Below, piece by piece: positions 1-11,371 of a DNA stretch of 64,000 nt. The notes beneath the pieces were generated by a model. The model worked only from the letters and a program-made list of their open reading frames with translations. It was not told where the DNA came from and did not search any database. This stretch comes from Prochilodus magdalenae (Eukaryota > Chordata > Actinopteri > Characiformes > Prochilodontidae): the NCBI GenBank assembly GCA_024036415.1, contig JAMWET010007157.1, positions 650,501 to 714,500 on the forward strand, in the 5' to 3' direction. Made by a program: the position numbers and the translations under genes. The stretch's first letter is position 1; every line of letters starts with the position of its first letter.

Positions 1-1430
1 TTTAGGTATTAATCTGGTGTGAGGCATTCTAAAGTGCTAGATAATTATTTGGCGATTTTAACTTTTAAACTGGGTTCATTTACTGCACTATGTACTGAGT
101 TGGTGAAAGGTACACAACTTCACATACCTATACAAATATTTTGGGATAAAATGGTGTAAAAAAAAAATTACCAAGGGAAAATACCAAGACAGTCCAGGTA
201 AATTAAATTGGAATGGCTAGCAGATTCTTGTAGAACTATTTGATTATTAGATTATATTTGTAGATACTTATTAGAAAAATGATCTTGAGATCACCTTGTA
301 AACTAAGGATAACAACACTTCCTCAAGATTGTATTTATTAATTTAGTACTTACGCTTATTTTGTACTGTATGTGGTGGAGTTAATAGGGAAGAACTGTGG
401 TAGAGGCATTTTTAATTGGAGCAAAATTATACAGTTTGAGTATTCATCTCTACTGACACAAAAAAAGACAGCTGGCTTCCTAGTTGTATTTCAGACCTGG
501 CTTTCCTTCACTGTCTCGAGGCGTTTGCCTCCTCTGGTCTCATAATACTACTGAGAGGAAAAACCACAGATAAGTAGGTTGAGAGACAGTTACACAGGTA
601 AACTCCCTGCAACTATTGTAAACATACTCACATTAAACTTGATGTCATGTGTTTAAATTGCAGTGACCTAGTAAAACCATATTAAACAGCATCGCTTAAG
701 TTCAGTTTTATTTGTACAGGGATATATATTCTTTAAAAGGAAATCTATTCTGCCTTCTTTCTATTTTTTTTTTATTTTCTTTAGTGTGTTGTAGCTTTTT
801 GTGCATGTAACAAGATTGTTGAGTTTGTGGGCATGTCAAGAAGACTATGTGTTCTTCTATGTGTGGTCTATGCTCTGCCAAAGCTAGAACCATAAAGATG
901 TCAGTGGTTGAAATTCATTTTCACCACTGCTCCCTTTGCTGCTCTCTCTACTACTCCCACCGCTGTTACCTCCACTGCTTCAAACATTTCCTGTGTTCTT
1001 GGCACTTTAAGGAGGACTGCTTCAAAACCTTGTGCAGTCCTGTGTTATTTTTGCAGTTTGCAGAAGATTCTGGTTCTGCGTTATTATTTGTGTAGTTTTG
1101 ATGTTTAAAACAAACAAGTTAGATACTACAAGTGTTCAAGCGTGGGGTTGTTGGCTGTAGCTAAGCCCAGTTCTCAGTTGTAGGTGTCTCGGCTAACAAG
1201 GCCAATTTGCCAACTAATCTTATTAAAAGAAATGGTTACCCTTAAATAAACTGCACTTAAAACTTTAATTTATAAATCAATATCCAGCTCTTGCATAATG
1301 ATAGAGCTTCTTACAGTTAACTACAGTCTTATATAATTAACCTTTGCCAATAATTATGTTTAGGAGGCCATGCAAAAAGGTCCATGCTAGCTATTAAAAT
1401 AGATAGAAAGGGCACAAACTGTCATTTCTG
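1..1430. other. AT-rich sequence, no gene recognised
   Basis: AT-rich non-coding DNA with short homopolymer runs (an A run near 160 and a T run near 765). Open frames on both strands between about 700 and 1110 are short, overlap one another and show no motif, splice context or compositional change. I see no repeat family I can name here. Confidence 0.5.
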
Positions 1431-1432
1431 AG

Positions 1433-1663
1433 TTGAAGGGGAGAAAAAATATGCTCATTTGGGCAAATGAAAAAAGACAGTTTGCAATTACTTTAACAAA
1501 TGGAGGTCATTCTTTAAGACTAATTGCACAAACTTTGCAAGCATCTGCAACTGCGGTGGCCGAGAACATGAAAGTGCAAGTCAAGCTTGCCTCCTTGGTG
1601 CAAAAAAAACATTTAAGAGTACAGAATAAATATACTGAAAAATATCAGAAACTAAACAATTAA
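1433..1663 (+). pseudogene. Tc1-like transposase helix-turn-helix remnant (tentative)
   Basis: An open frame of 76 codons contains the run RQFAITLTNGGHSLRLIAQT followed by LQAS. This fits the first DNA-binding helix-turn-helix of fish Tc1 transposases, which typically read like 'I..L..AGHSLR.IAKTL..S..TV'. After the motif the similarity fades into a lysine-rich tail and a stop, and no DDE catalytic part can be read downstream. It is therefore at most an inactive fragment of a cut-and-paste transposase of about 340 residues. No terminal inverted repeats were found. The match is by eye and short, so chance similarity is possible. Confidence 0.4.
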
Positions 1664-2639
1664 TAATTGTATGCAAATTGTATGGACATCTAAGTCCAAG
1701 TTACAGTGTATTGTCTCTGTTTTCTTTCTTATGTTTTCTTTGCTCCTAGAGGTGGTGACCGTTACTAAGTTCAAGCCGTCTCAAATAGCATGGCTATCAC
1801 AGAATAATGCAAAGTCATGCCATTCCATCAGGATTAAGGCTAATTGGCTGATCCTTCATTCATCAGAAGGATAATGAGCTGCGACACAATTCAAAGTTGT
1901 GCCAAAAGTGTCTGTTGAGGAGAAAAGTGAAAGACAACTCAGGGTAATGACCAGCCTACTGAGTCTGCAGGCTAAATCCCATGAAACATGTACAGGGTGA
2001 ACAGTCAAATTAAAGAAGCCACTCCTTGAGTGCACAAAGCATTATAAGGGATTTATGAACCCAAAAATATTGGCATAGATCAAAAAGGAACTAGAAACAA
2101 AGGCCTGTTCCATTTCTACAGTTTTATGATAACACAATCATATATGTTATATTTAAATGGACTAAAGTGGTAAAACTACAGTAATATATGTAATTGCTCA
2201 GAGATGTACAGTAAATGACCTGAAGTATGCTAGAGTGGTCATTATAGTGGTGTAAAGCATGTCTCTACTGGGCATCTGGAGATGTCAGGAGAATACTTAA
2301 AACCAGCAAAGCTTCAACAGTATAGTTTGGCGGAGGTGGTATAATGCAGCTGTTTTTCAGGGAGTGAGTAATTGGAAAAGTAGAGACAGTAGGGAGTACT
2401 GAGAGTGTCCTAGTGGGCTAGTTCTATTTTGGGCCACATAAAAGCACAAGACTCTATAAAATGACTTATAACTTGTTGTATCTTGTATGTATGTATGTAG
2501 GCATTTAAGTGTTAAACTAGTAACCCCAGTGTTGCACAACCCGGTTTTCTGATTGTAATATGCACAGTGGAGATTAGATAAAGCTTAAGTTAGCTTCTCT
2601 TAGCTTTTTGGATCTCCTGTACCACCTTAAATAATGTAG
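1664..2639. other. AT-rich sequence, no gene recognised
   Basis: Non-coding filler. The part from about 1865 to 2110 could be eroded downstream transposon sequence belonging to the preceding fragment, but I could not align it. A short (TGTA)n run sits at about 2487-2500. Confidence 0.45.
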
Positions 2640-3460
2640 CACTTCCATTCAGATACCAGGTTGCATGCTTGCATACAGCTGCTGCACTATTAAGGATGGA
2701 ACAGAAATCAAGTAATAAACTACACAATCCACAATACATAAAATAACACACAACTCAAACACACAATTCACATTTTCCACAGCTAGCAGATGGATCCCAC
2801 AGACCACTGTATAAAATCACATAGTCCAGAAAGAGACTTTACTGTGAAGAGGAACTCACAACCCCACTACAGTATGTCATACAGGCTGCCGGTCTGGGAA
2901 AGCCTCAAAGGCCAGAAATGTTCTTAGCTGCGAAGGGGTTGCAATTTCATACAGCTGAACACTACCAGTCAAGGCAGTTTCGTAGCTGTAAGCAGCATCT
3001 CCCAAGCGGCCAATGCAAGCTGCATCACAGTGGCAATGTATTGTTGCCCGAATAGCTGGCCCAGAAAACTCTGAGTCACGGGTGAAAAAACTCTATACCT
3101 CTATCTCAGTGGATCCTGAGAAGAACCTTAGCAGGGAAACATCAAAAACAACACACAACCAATACAAAACAGATGAAATTTGAAAATCATTTACTTACAC
3201 TGGAACACACACACTGTTTTTGACAAAGAAGGCTTGCACATTGGACCACATTTGGCTATATTAAGCAATATGATAGTCAAATGTCTTCATTTATCTTCAT
3301 TGTACAGTTACATCATTGTTTTCCATTATATGTTGCTTCGTTTAAAACTTTGAAGGTAAAGTAAGGTCACATTTCTTTATAAAGTACATGGAGACACATA
3401 TTCTTGACTTTTCACTGGTGCTGTATCTGAAATTGAATGGAAGTAGGTCATACGGGCACA
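2640..3460 (+). repeat. Interspersed repeat, copy A
   Basis: This copy is diverged but collinear with copy B at 4346-4970. Shared landmarks, in order, are a 'gcatctcccaagcggcca' type core, 'aaaaactctata' followed by a 'tggat' motif, 'gaacacac', 'gaaagaaggcttg'-like and 'gcaatat'-like stretches, then 'actggtgctgta' and an 'aaattgaa...gtaggtca' end. Most of the alignment is visible by eye with many substitutions and small indels. I recognise no protein in it. It is probably an old non-autonomous transposable element, class unknown. Confidence 0.6.
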
Positions 3461-3499
3461 ACTGACCCAACCCTCCCCTCACACCCCACAGCCCCTACC

Positions 3500-4080
3500 C
3501 CTTATTTGAGAACAACTGGCCGTGCAGGCTGATATCAAATCTGAAAGAGATGAACCTTCTCGGGCACAGTTACAACAAGAGAAAACACTATCTTGTTCCT
3601 CCCTCTACCTTGTTTCGCCCTTAAAGGAATTCGAAGAGGGAAAATTGCTGCAGATCTGTCAGAGAAAACATTTTGCCCTAAGCTTTCTGAAAGCACCCCA
3701 GTGGACACAGAGTTTGTTCACAGCCTTTTATAGTGCAATTAGGGGCAGAAAGAAATTTTTTCCCAGGCTTCAGTCTTCTTCCCCCAATGTGGTCGAGTTG
3801 ATTATGGTCGGAACAAAAACAATTTAGCCGCACCGCAGCGGGCAGGTCCCCCCAGGGCCGTCCGTCAATGTGGGCAGCTGCCATGGCCAAATCAGCTGCA
3901 CAATAACACCCTCCATGGCCTTCAGACACATGTGTCAGAGACAGCCACAATAATGCCTCTTAATCGAGCTAAGATGATCCTCTGCGTCTGAGTGGGCCTC
4001 CCGGCTTGCTCTTGCTGAGCCACAGTGGGTGACATGTAAAGAGATGGCTTGTTTTTGTTGGCAAAGAAAGGCAAGGTTAG
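3500..4080. promoter_or_regulatory. Candidate conserved non-coding block
   Basis: About 580 bp of mixed composition, less AT-rich than its surroundings and free of simple repeats, lying between two copies of one interspersed repeat. It holds homeodomain- and SOX-like words such as 'gcaattagg' and 'aacaatttag', a GC-rich stretch near 3830-3870, and 'catggcc' repeated at about 3882 and 3914. A frame of 101 codons (3522-3827) and an overlapping antisense frame exist but look like nothing known. I infer a regulatory element from texture only. Confidence 0.35.
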
Positions 4081-4244
4081 AACTTAGCTTACAAGAAATG
4101 CATTTATAATGATTTCCATAGATTTTCTACTATTCGATTTATGATGTTGTCTGCCGGGACTGCATTATTGCAAGCATAACTGGTAATTAACTAATTGTAA
4201 CGATTTATCTGAGAGAAATAGGTTGAGATGGAATCCAGCATCTC

Positions 4245-4345
4245 CCAACCCCTAGTTCAGGGGGTCTGCTCCTAGAGGGTACGAGACCAGCTCAGCTTGG
4301 TCATTAGCTGATGCATTAAAGGTGCGTTTGAGCTAGGAAAGTATC
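4245..4345 (+). repeat. Short interspersed-repeat fragment
   Basis: Contains 'cattagctgatgcattaaa' followed by 'gtttgagctagg', words I associate with a common fish interspersed repeat that starts with a 'ggtctgctcctagag'-like segment. The fragment lies just upstream of repeat copy B. Family name not assigned. Confidence 0.35.
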
Positions 4346-4970
4346 AAACAGGAGTCGAAAGCCCAAACTCTCTGTAGGGAACATCTTAATCCACTTCTAC
4401 AATGCATCACACAGGAGAATGGCCTGGGAAGCCTTGAAGTGCAGGTGGGAAGGGGGAGCATTTCAATACAGATGATCACCACCAGTGCAGCTTCTCCCAG
4501 GTGGCCAGTCCAGGCTGCATCATAGCTGCGATGCAGTGTCGCTCAAATGGCCGGCCTATAAAGTCTCTGAGCTGTGGGTGGAAAAACTCTAAACCACTAT
4601 CACGGTGGATACCAACAAACATAAAACCGTCAGAAAGCAGCAGCCTTATTGCTCCATATTGCACCAGCACTCTTACCTCGGAACACATACACACTCTCTT
4701 TGAGAAAGAAGGCTTGGGGTGACACCCAGGGCCACTTAGGGCTATATTCTGCAATTTCCAAATTCAAATATCTCATTGGTATTTTAAACACTGCTTTGTT
4801 TGAGATGTTTGTTTTTTGTCAGATACATGCAGAAACATATTTTTGACTTCTACTTTATAATTACTTGACACGCTGTCACTGTCAAACCGTTTGAAGCAAA
4901 TGTTGTAAAACTTTTGACTGGTGCTGTACCTTAAATTGAAAGTAGGTCAGGCACATTTAACATGCTTCCT
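4346..4970 (+). repeat. Interspersed repeat, copy B
   Basis: Second copy, in the same orientation as the element at 2640-3460. It keeps 'gcttctcccaggtggcca', 'aaaaactctaaaccactat', 'gaacacatacacac', 'gagaaagaaggcttgg', 'gactggtgctgta' and 'aaattgaaagtaggtca'. Open frames on both strands (4476-4754 minus, 4501-4722 plus) fall entirely inside the repeat and show no recognisable domain. Confidence 0.6.
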
Positions 4971-4974
4971 CTCA

Positions 4975-5660
4975 ATTTGAGAAATTGTAAGAGCTGAACA
5001 TTTTTCATCTTTTGATGGCTCTAGTTTGACACCTTAACATAAAAGTTATGTAGACTGTTTACAGTTACTGAACACTAGGCATCTGACAAGGATCGTATGG
5101 GCCCCATTACTTTGATATAAGTGAAAAAATATGGGTATAGTCACTATTATCATGTGTTGATTAAGGTGGTGATTAAGACAATCACAAGACCTGAAATGAC
5201 TTATGTGAATCTGAATATTAAATTTTCCACTAACAAAACAGTAATATTTTTATTTTATTATTGACAAAAAATACAAAAAAACTTACCTCCACTCAAATTT
5301 TCATCCTCATGCCTTCGACCAAACAGTGATGTCGAGAGGAAACTGAAAACACAGTCCAAATTACTTGCTGGTAGTTATTTTTGGATTATATAAACATCTT
5401 GGTCTTTGTTCAAATAATTCCAAGTCCAAATAATACACTTTTAAATTGTTTATTTATCATAAATTAAGCTTCTGTTATATGAACATAATTAATAATCCTC
5501 TGAATGTTTCAAAGATGTTGTGCAAATTAAATTTTAGATACAAGATCTTAATGAAACCTTTATTGTGAGTTATTACTAATAAAGCTTTGCACTGTACCAT
5601 ATATACATATACACTGTATACTTCTGAAATCCCCCACAACACCACCACATAGCAAGTAAT
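4975..5660. other. AT-rich sequence, no gene recognised
   Basis: AT-rich, with no coding frame of note, no tandem repeat and no repeat family I can place. Confidence 0.5.
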
Positions 5661-5664
5661 TTTT

Positions 5665-5965
5665 TTGGATGGTGGGGCATTCTCCAGACTGCAGTGACAC
5701 TCACATGTTGGAGTTAGTGGGTGCTGCACTCTGGTAAGAGTGGATCAGACACAGCAGTGCTGCTGGACCTTTTAATCACTCACTATGTTTACTTGCTATC
5801 CACTCTTTCAACTACCTCGCTGGCACACATTGTAAAGGTAAAGTCAGCTTGTGGGGGTCTTATGGGGTTCTAACCATTGAAAAACAGGGTGACAAAGTAT
5901 GTAGGGAAACAGACGGACCACAATCTCTACAAACTGCACATATATGGTGAGTAGAGCTGATACAA
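5665..5965 (+). mobile_element. Foldback MITE-like element, copy 1
   Basis: Carries landmarks of a MITE-like fish repeat: 'ggtggggcattctccag', 'ctgcagtgacact', 'tggatcagacacagcagtg' followed by 'ctgctgga', then a 'gtgggggtcttatggggttc'-type segment, 'accattgaaaaacag' and 'acagacggaccacaatct'. Further copies lie near 11.4, 28.8 and 56.5 kb. The full element has long inverted terminal arms, seen best in the 56.5 kb copy. It is non-coding. Recognition rests on memory of related fish sequences plus the within-window matches. Confidence 0.6.
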
Positions 5966-6995
5966 CATAATCTATATAACCCGAAAGCTGCTAAGCATGC
6001 ACTAATAAGACTGTAGGTAACAATTCAAGGACTTAACGATGTGTTTTACTGTAGATATTAGTCATTTTTACATAATATACCTTCAGTTATGTATCATTAC
6101 AGGTCAGAATGAATAAAATGTAATGCATTGTAAGTGAAATATTTAGGGAAAAAAAGAGAAAAATGGACACCCAATATGTGTTCTTTGAAATAAAGCAATA
6201 CCTTTTATTTCTCACTCAAAGAATAAAGCAGCATGATGCTTATTCGTCTCACTTTACCTTGGTGAACTGACAAAACACACAAATTCAAAGGTTGTGAAAC
6301 ATTGCATCACTCCCAGATAAAATGATCTTAAAGTTACAACACGTTTGGGACTGGAGCCTAACTCAATAAAGCGGACATTTTGACAGTTTGTGAATGATGA
6401 GAGATACTGTGATAGCTTGTTTTCCCCAAGGCTATGTGTGCTGAAGAAAAGGAATGGTGACATCAAAAAGTAACTTACAATGTGTTTTGCATTGTTTGTA
6501 CAAAGAGTATCAGCAAGTAGACAATCATTGTTTATTTCCTACGGAGCATCAGCAGGTGCTAGTGTTAAACCGTGTACTCTTTCTCACTTGAATGTAGTAA
6601 AATGTTCCATTCAGTGCTCTAGTGCACACGGTGCCTTGTTTATTGCAAAGCAATTTGCTTACACAGTTTTTCAATGGCAGTTGACATCAGGGCTACTGTA
6701 CCAACTACTCGTTTTCACGGTGTGAAACTTGGATAGTTTGCTGCACTGAGGTTACACTGCCTGCTACTATATAAATATCACTTCCTGTACAGAAGTATAA
6801 AGGAGACAATGTTATGATCAATGCATTCCTTCACATTTGTGCATGTTAACGAATCTCTTTAGCTCTACACACACAAGTTATGAATTCACTGTAGCTTAAA
6901 TAGTGGGTAAGAAAACTTATACGATTATGGTCGCATTAACTGTAATATTGCATTTCATCTCTCTCAAAGGGCTTTTCACTGATGCAATATCAAAC
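5966..6995. other. AT-rich sequence, no gene recognised
   Basis: No gene. The open frames near 6254-6725 have no motif and overlap on opposite strands. Confidence 0.5.
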
Positions 6996-6999
6996 AAGA

Positions 7000-7340
7000 G
7001 AGTAGCTTAAAATCTCATCCAGTTTGACTCCCTTGTCAGGGGAGAGGCGAAGCAGTGCTTTAAAAAGCCACTGCCAACAGCCAGTGAGTCATCGGATATA
7101 TTTTAGACACATCATAAACTTATGACTCATATTGGAGTTTAATGATCTAAATTTGCATTTCATTTGGTTTGCGCTGGATCACGTTTCTGGCTCCATTGCC
7201 TGCCTTCCGCACGCTTTGTTCCATGATGAAAACGATCTTGCACAAATACCTGGCATGCCGGCACTGCTTTCTGATTCCCCAGAACCTTTGTTAGCTCTCC
7301 TCATGAAGTGAGCTAGCACGTTCCTAAGCTCTAGGAAATG
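7000..7340. promoter_or_regulatory. Candidate regulatory block with AP-1 and octamer motifs
   Basis: Mixed-composition block holding TGAGTCAT at 7085-7092, its reverse form ATGACTCA at 7122-7129, and the POU octamer ATTTGCAT at 7151-7158. A denser GC stretch with 'catgccggc' follows near 7255. AP-1 and octamer words are known factor sites, but short words also occur by chance. Conservation would have to be shown by alignment. Confidence 0.35.
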
Positions 7341-7535
7341 AGGAGGAAAAGACAGTGTGTGAGAGAGGGAGGGAGGTGGAGGATGAGTGAGAAAGTATTT
7401 TTGTAAAGTTCTTTGAGAGAGTGAGACATTTGCCTCATCAATAATGCATGGAAAATGGCCAAGGGGATAGAGCAAAAATCGGGGCTTGCTGAGAAAAAGA
7501 GAGGGAGAGAGAGAGAGAGCGAGAGAGAATGGGCA
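7341..7535 (+). repeat. GA-rich low-complexity tract
   Basis: Purine-rich sequence on the plus strand with a clean (GA)n core at about 7498-7528. It separates two regulatory-looking blocks. Confidence 0.7.
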
Positions 7536-7544
7536 CGGGAGGAT

Positions 7545-7815
7545 CTCTAACCACTTGCTACGTTATTAATAGAAAGCTATTAATTAACCACGGCGGTATT
7601 AAATATAGCACAGACACTCTGAGTCGACAACAGGGACCGGGCAGGGTGAGTACTGGCCAAGAGTGTTGTTAGCGGGTCCTGAAACATCTGCTGCTGTGGC
7701 TGCACCTGCGAGCGGCCAGTGGATTGCGTCCCCTGCACGTCCATCTTGAGCACCTAGAGGCCTGGCCCCCTAACCTTGGCCTGTACTGCCCTGATCACCC
7801 AGGCATGCCCCACTC
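7545..7815. promoter_or_regulatory. Candidate regulatory block
   Basis: Begins with homeodomain-like TAAT-rich sequence ('gttattaatag', 'ctattaattaacc') and passes into a GC-richer part with the E-box 'gcacctgc' near 7705. It is unlike the surrounding AT-rich filler. No coding frame fits. The call is from texture only. Confidence 0.35.
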
Positions 7816-8028
7816 TCTCTCACTTGGGTGGCTTTGAAAGGAAGGTGAGGGAGAGGAAAAGGAAACAATGGGCAGGAATAAATTGAACAGTGGAAAGGAA
7901 AAACGCGAAGGCAGTTAGGTCACTCATGATGGGATGTGTGGTCACTGCCTTGACACAATAAGAGCAGTGGCTACATTCGTGTATATAAATGTGACAAATG
8001 AGTTCTTCAGATACTATATCAAATGCCA
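7816..8028. other. No gene recognised
   Basis: Short spacer between a regulatory-looking block and a SINE. An antisense frame across it has no recognisable content. Confidence 0.5.
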
Positions 8029-8246
8029 TATAGAGCAGTTGTGGGCTGGAGGTTAGGAAACTAACCTTGGGGCCCGAGGTTGCTGTCTTACATCCTTGAG
8101 CTGACAGGACACGACTAGGACCTTGAGCAAGGCACCTAATTCACAACTGCTATGCTCTGGGCAAGTGTGATTACTGCCCCCTAGTGTGTGTGTTCACTAG
8201 TGTTTTTGTATGTGGGTGTTTCACTTGATGGATGGGTTAAATGTGG
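8029..8246 (+). mobile_element. tRNA-derived SINE
   Basis: Landmarks in order: 'tagagcagttgtgggctgga' head, a degenerate tRNA-like region in which the B box has decayed ('cgaggttgctgtctt'), then 'ccttgagcaaggcacctaat', 'gggcaagtgtgattactg', 'ccccctagtgtgtgtgttca' and 'gatgggttaaatg' at the tail. This order matches a SINE family I recall as common in ostariophysan fish. It is an old copy: both the internal promoter and the tail are diverged. It encodes no protein and would have depended on a partner LINE. Confidence 0.7.
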
Positions 8247-8379
8247 TGTGTGCAAACAAATTCTGATACTAATTTAAAATATAAAAGAACCATTTTTGGT
8301 TTCCTAAGATGTCATCTCTCTCTCGCCTTTCTTAACCCAAGGAGACTTTACAGAAGTAAGAAAATACAAAATCCACACT

Positions 8380-8790
8380 TACCAAATTCAGCCCGCAACA
8401 CACATGCACATAGTTCCTTAGCTGGCAGGGAAAAACTCCCTAGACCAAAGTCACAAAGAGCTCTTAGCTGGGCAGGAAAGTATCATTATGCTTACCAAAG
8501 GTGATGGGGTAGCACTGCTGAAGCACCTGATCTAAGCAGCATCATACCTGTAGTGTAGAGTCACTCAAGAAACAGAACACCACCGGTAGTTTAAGAGCTA
8601 TAGAGTAGCGTCTCAAAAGCAGGTGCCCCAGCCAGCCTGGCAGCTGTACTGTAACATTAATTAATTAAAGTCCAGGCAGTTTTGTAGCTGCATCATTCAA
8701 ATGGTCAAAAACTGGCCAGTCTTGGCTTAACATCAGAACATACGTACAATCAATGCAATACAGAACACAAACAAAATAAATGAAACTGCT
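8380..8790 (+). repeat. Interspersed repeat, copy C (rearranged)
   Basis: Related to copies A and B but with segments out of order: 'gcatcatacctgtagtgtag' and 'gtcactcaa' resemble the B core, 'gtccaggcagttttgtagct' resembles the A core, and 'acatcagaacatacgtacaa' resembles the A stretch after 3140. The mix suggests internal deletion, duplication or two nested insertions. Confidence 0.45.
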
Positions 8791-8924
8791 GTAAATTTGC
8801 AGTCAGTGGAATCAGCATGCTTTTCCTGAAACTACCATACATAAATACATACGATGTATACTCACCAGTATGCAAAGGGTAATTCAGTATGTTCAATTCA
8901 ATTTCCTTCTCATGCGGTTGTACA

Positions 8925-9175
8925 CTATGCGGCCAACAGTACAAACATATATCACATCACAGGCTTGTATGCAGCTGCTTGATAATGGAAACCCATTTTG
9001 AGATGCTTCTGGATTCTTCGATTTTACAATAATAGCCCCTATAGTTGACCAGGGTAGATCTAGCTGGACAGAAATTTCACAAACAAGCAAGCATTTGGAT
9101 GATGAGATTGTGCATGCATGCACTGAAGCCTGCATCATAGCAGGCTCAAAAATGTGACCAAACCAAGCACATCAT
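8925..9175 (-). pseudogene. Tc1-like transposase N-terminal remnant, internally deleted
   Basis: The minus-strand frame carries VCEISVQLDLPWSTIGAIIV, the second helix of the Tc1-type DNA-binding domain (usually 'K.LN.P.STV..II.K'). It is followed at once by a segment like 'GFPLSSSCIQA', which corresponds to sequence normally more than 60 residues further on. An internal stretch has therefore been lost. No catalytic residues are left. It is a dead cut-and-paste DNA transposon fragment, possibly a short non-autonomous derivative. Confidence 0.7.
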
Positions 9176-10095
9176 TCAGGAGTTAATTTTTTCACTCCAT
9201 TTTCCACACTAAGGATAGGCTTCATGCTGATGGCGACTGACAGGCCCAGCATGCTCAATTTTATGCTCTCATCTCATTTGCATATTGCAGCAGTTCAAAA
9301 TGTTGGGATATAGTAAAAAGGTAAAGCCATGAAGAAAAGGTCTCAGATAAGTAGCCTACAAGAAATCAAGCAGGCCATCCTATGCAGTTCTATATTTACA
9401 GTTCACGACAAGCTAATAAGTTAATAAAGCATGACAAGCTACAGCACTCAGGCCAAATTAAACAAAGTTTTAAGTTTATTTTTATAATTTGGCTATGTAC
9501 TTTTGTTTAATGACCTTGAATCACACATCAGAGTTATGATAAGTCCTAGTATTATTTGCAGGTTATTCAAATACCATGACACAGAGCGCTGTCATATTGT
9601 TGTGAACCTTCATCTTTGTGTAATAGGTTATAACAGCTGTGCAACTGAGCATCTCAACAGGGTTCTTTTAGAAATGGACAAAAACATCTGGACGACGATG
9701 TAGCATCTGGCTCTGTGACTAAGTGATATGTTTCCATCTATGCCCACTGACAGGCTCTGGTTCAAAACACAATATGTGCACACTCTCTCACCCTGCAGTC
9801 AGACTCTCTGACGCTAAGCCAGTGAACTTCATACATCAGCCGTAAGGTTGAAACCTTTCCCCTGACTGAGCTCGCCAGCACTGAGATCAATTTATTAACA
9901 AAATGAGAGTGCACAGTAATGAGACTTACCACAGAGTAGGAGCTACAGATAAAGCAGGAGGGGGCTAAAATGCTAAAACACCCAAACAAACCAAGGAACA
10001 AATAAAGAATGTGTCATCACCTGAATGATGCAGTCTTGTGTGCTAAGGTATTGCTTGGCCTTTGCCTGTTGGATATGTATGCAGTTACCTTGTGT
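9176..10095. other. AT-rich sequence, no gene recognised
   Basis: No coding or repeat signal that I can support. Confidence 0.5.
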
Positions 10096-10099
10096 AAAG

Positions 10100-10990
10100 G
10101 CGGGTCAGTATGAGCAAGTGGTGAGGTCAGTGAATTAGATACATAGTGGAGTGCAGGTCAGTATGGCTGTGGATTAGACACATAGTGGAGTGCAGGTCAG
10201 TATGGCTGTGAATTACACACATAGAGTAGTGCGGGTCAGTAGTATGCCAGTTTGTAAATTAGACCAAGAAAGGACACAGGATTAGATAATAGAGTGGAGT
10301 GTCCGGGTCAATATAGTGCAGGTCAGTATGGCAGTGAATTAGACACATAGAGGAGTGCGGGTCAGTATGCCAGTGAATTAGACACATAGATGAGTGTGGG
10401 TCAGTATAGCAGTGAATTAGACACATAGATGAGTGTGGGTCAGTATGGCTGTGAACTGGACACATAGAGGAGTGTGGGTCAGTATGCCAGTGAATTAGAC
10501 ACATAGAGGAATGTGGGTCAGTATGTCTGAGGAATGGACATATAGAAGAGTGAGGGTCAGTATAGCAGTGAATTAGACACATAGAGGAGTGCGGGTCAGT
10601 ATGACTGTGGGTTAGACATATGGTGGAGTGCAGGTCAGTATGGCTGTGCAAAAAGGAGTGTGGGTCAGCTGTGGCTTAGATTCGTAAAGGAATAAGAGTC
10701 AGTATGGCTATGGATTACACACATAGAAGAGTGAGGGTCAGTATGATGAATTACACACAAAGTGACGTGTGAGTCAGTATGGCTGTGATTAAGACATATA
10801 GTGAAGTGAGGTTCAATATGACACACAGACGAGTTTGGGACAAAATGGCTGTGGATTAGACACAAAAGTCAGTGTGAGAGTCCAGTCAGTATATGACTGA
10901 GGGTCCGTATGATGAATTTACACACAAAGTGACGTGTGAGTCATATTAAGACATATAGTGAAGTGAGGTTCAATATGACACTCGGAGTTT
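10100..10990 (+). repeat. 39-bp minisatellite
   Basis: Tandem array with a consensus around 'gggtcagtatggcagtgaat' then 'tagacacatagaggagtgt'. Unit starts fall exactly 39 bp apart nine times in a row (10322, 10361, 10400, 10439, 10478, 10517, 10556, 10595, 10634). The edges on both sides are eroded, with truncated and partly inverted spacing. Because 39 is divisible by three, the minus strand reads as a 13-residue repeat (HTDPHSSMCLIHW-like) from 10651 to 10259. That frame has no start context or homology and is best taken as a by-product of the array. Confidence 0.85.
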
Positions 10991-11040
10991 GGGGAACAAA
11001 ATGGCTGTGGATTAGACCACAAAAGTCACATAAAGGTTTT

Positions 11041-11205
11041 TTGGGCCTCTGCATTTATATCATCTATGAATCATATTCACTTGCACAGGCACTATGATCA
11101 TTTGGCCCATGGCCCACACATATTATAGTATTATCCTTATTACACGTATTATCATTTGGCCATGTATGTCAGTATGGTTGTGGATTAGACACATAGATGA
11201 ATGTC
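11041..11205 (+). repeat. Duplicated segment plus stray minisatellite unit
   Basis: Positions about 11041-11130 share roughly 80 bp with 13870-13960 ('catattcacttgca', 'actatgatcatt', 'ggcccatggcccacaca' against 'ggccatgggcccacata'). One isolated unit of the 39-bp array follows at about 11167-11202. The two minisatellite neighbourhoods are thus linked by a copied segment. Confidence 0.6.
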
Positions 11206-11371
11206 CAGAACTCAACATCACTGAATGTAGATGAAATTTAGATTATAAGAGCAACCAACTTCTAAAACAAATCTTTAGAGCTGTGGAAAAATAGCCCTTT
11301 AGGTTTAGTTAAGAAACTGATAGGAAGTCTCTAAATAAGAATGAAAGCTTTAATAGGAACATCTAAACACG
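11206..11371. other. No gene recognised
   Basis: Short AT-rich spacer. Confidence 0.5.

Noticed and set aside
10259..10651. A 130-codon minus-strand frame with 13-residue repeats (HTDPHSSMCLIHW type)
   Set aside because: It follows automatically from a 39-bp tandem array. No homology or gene context supports a protein.
10100..10990. CRISPR-like array
   Set aside because: Units are contiguous tandem repeats without unique spacers, and the setting is a vertebrate genome.
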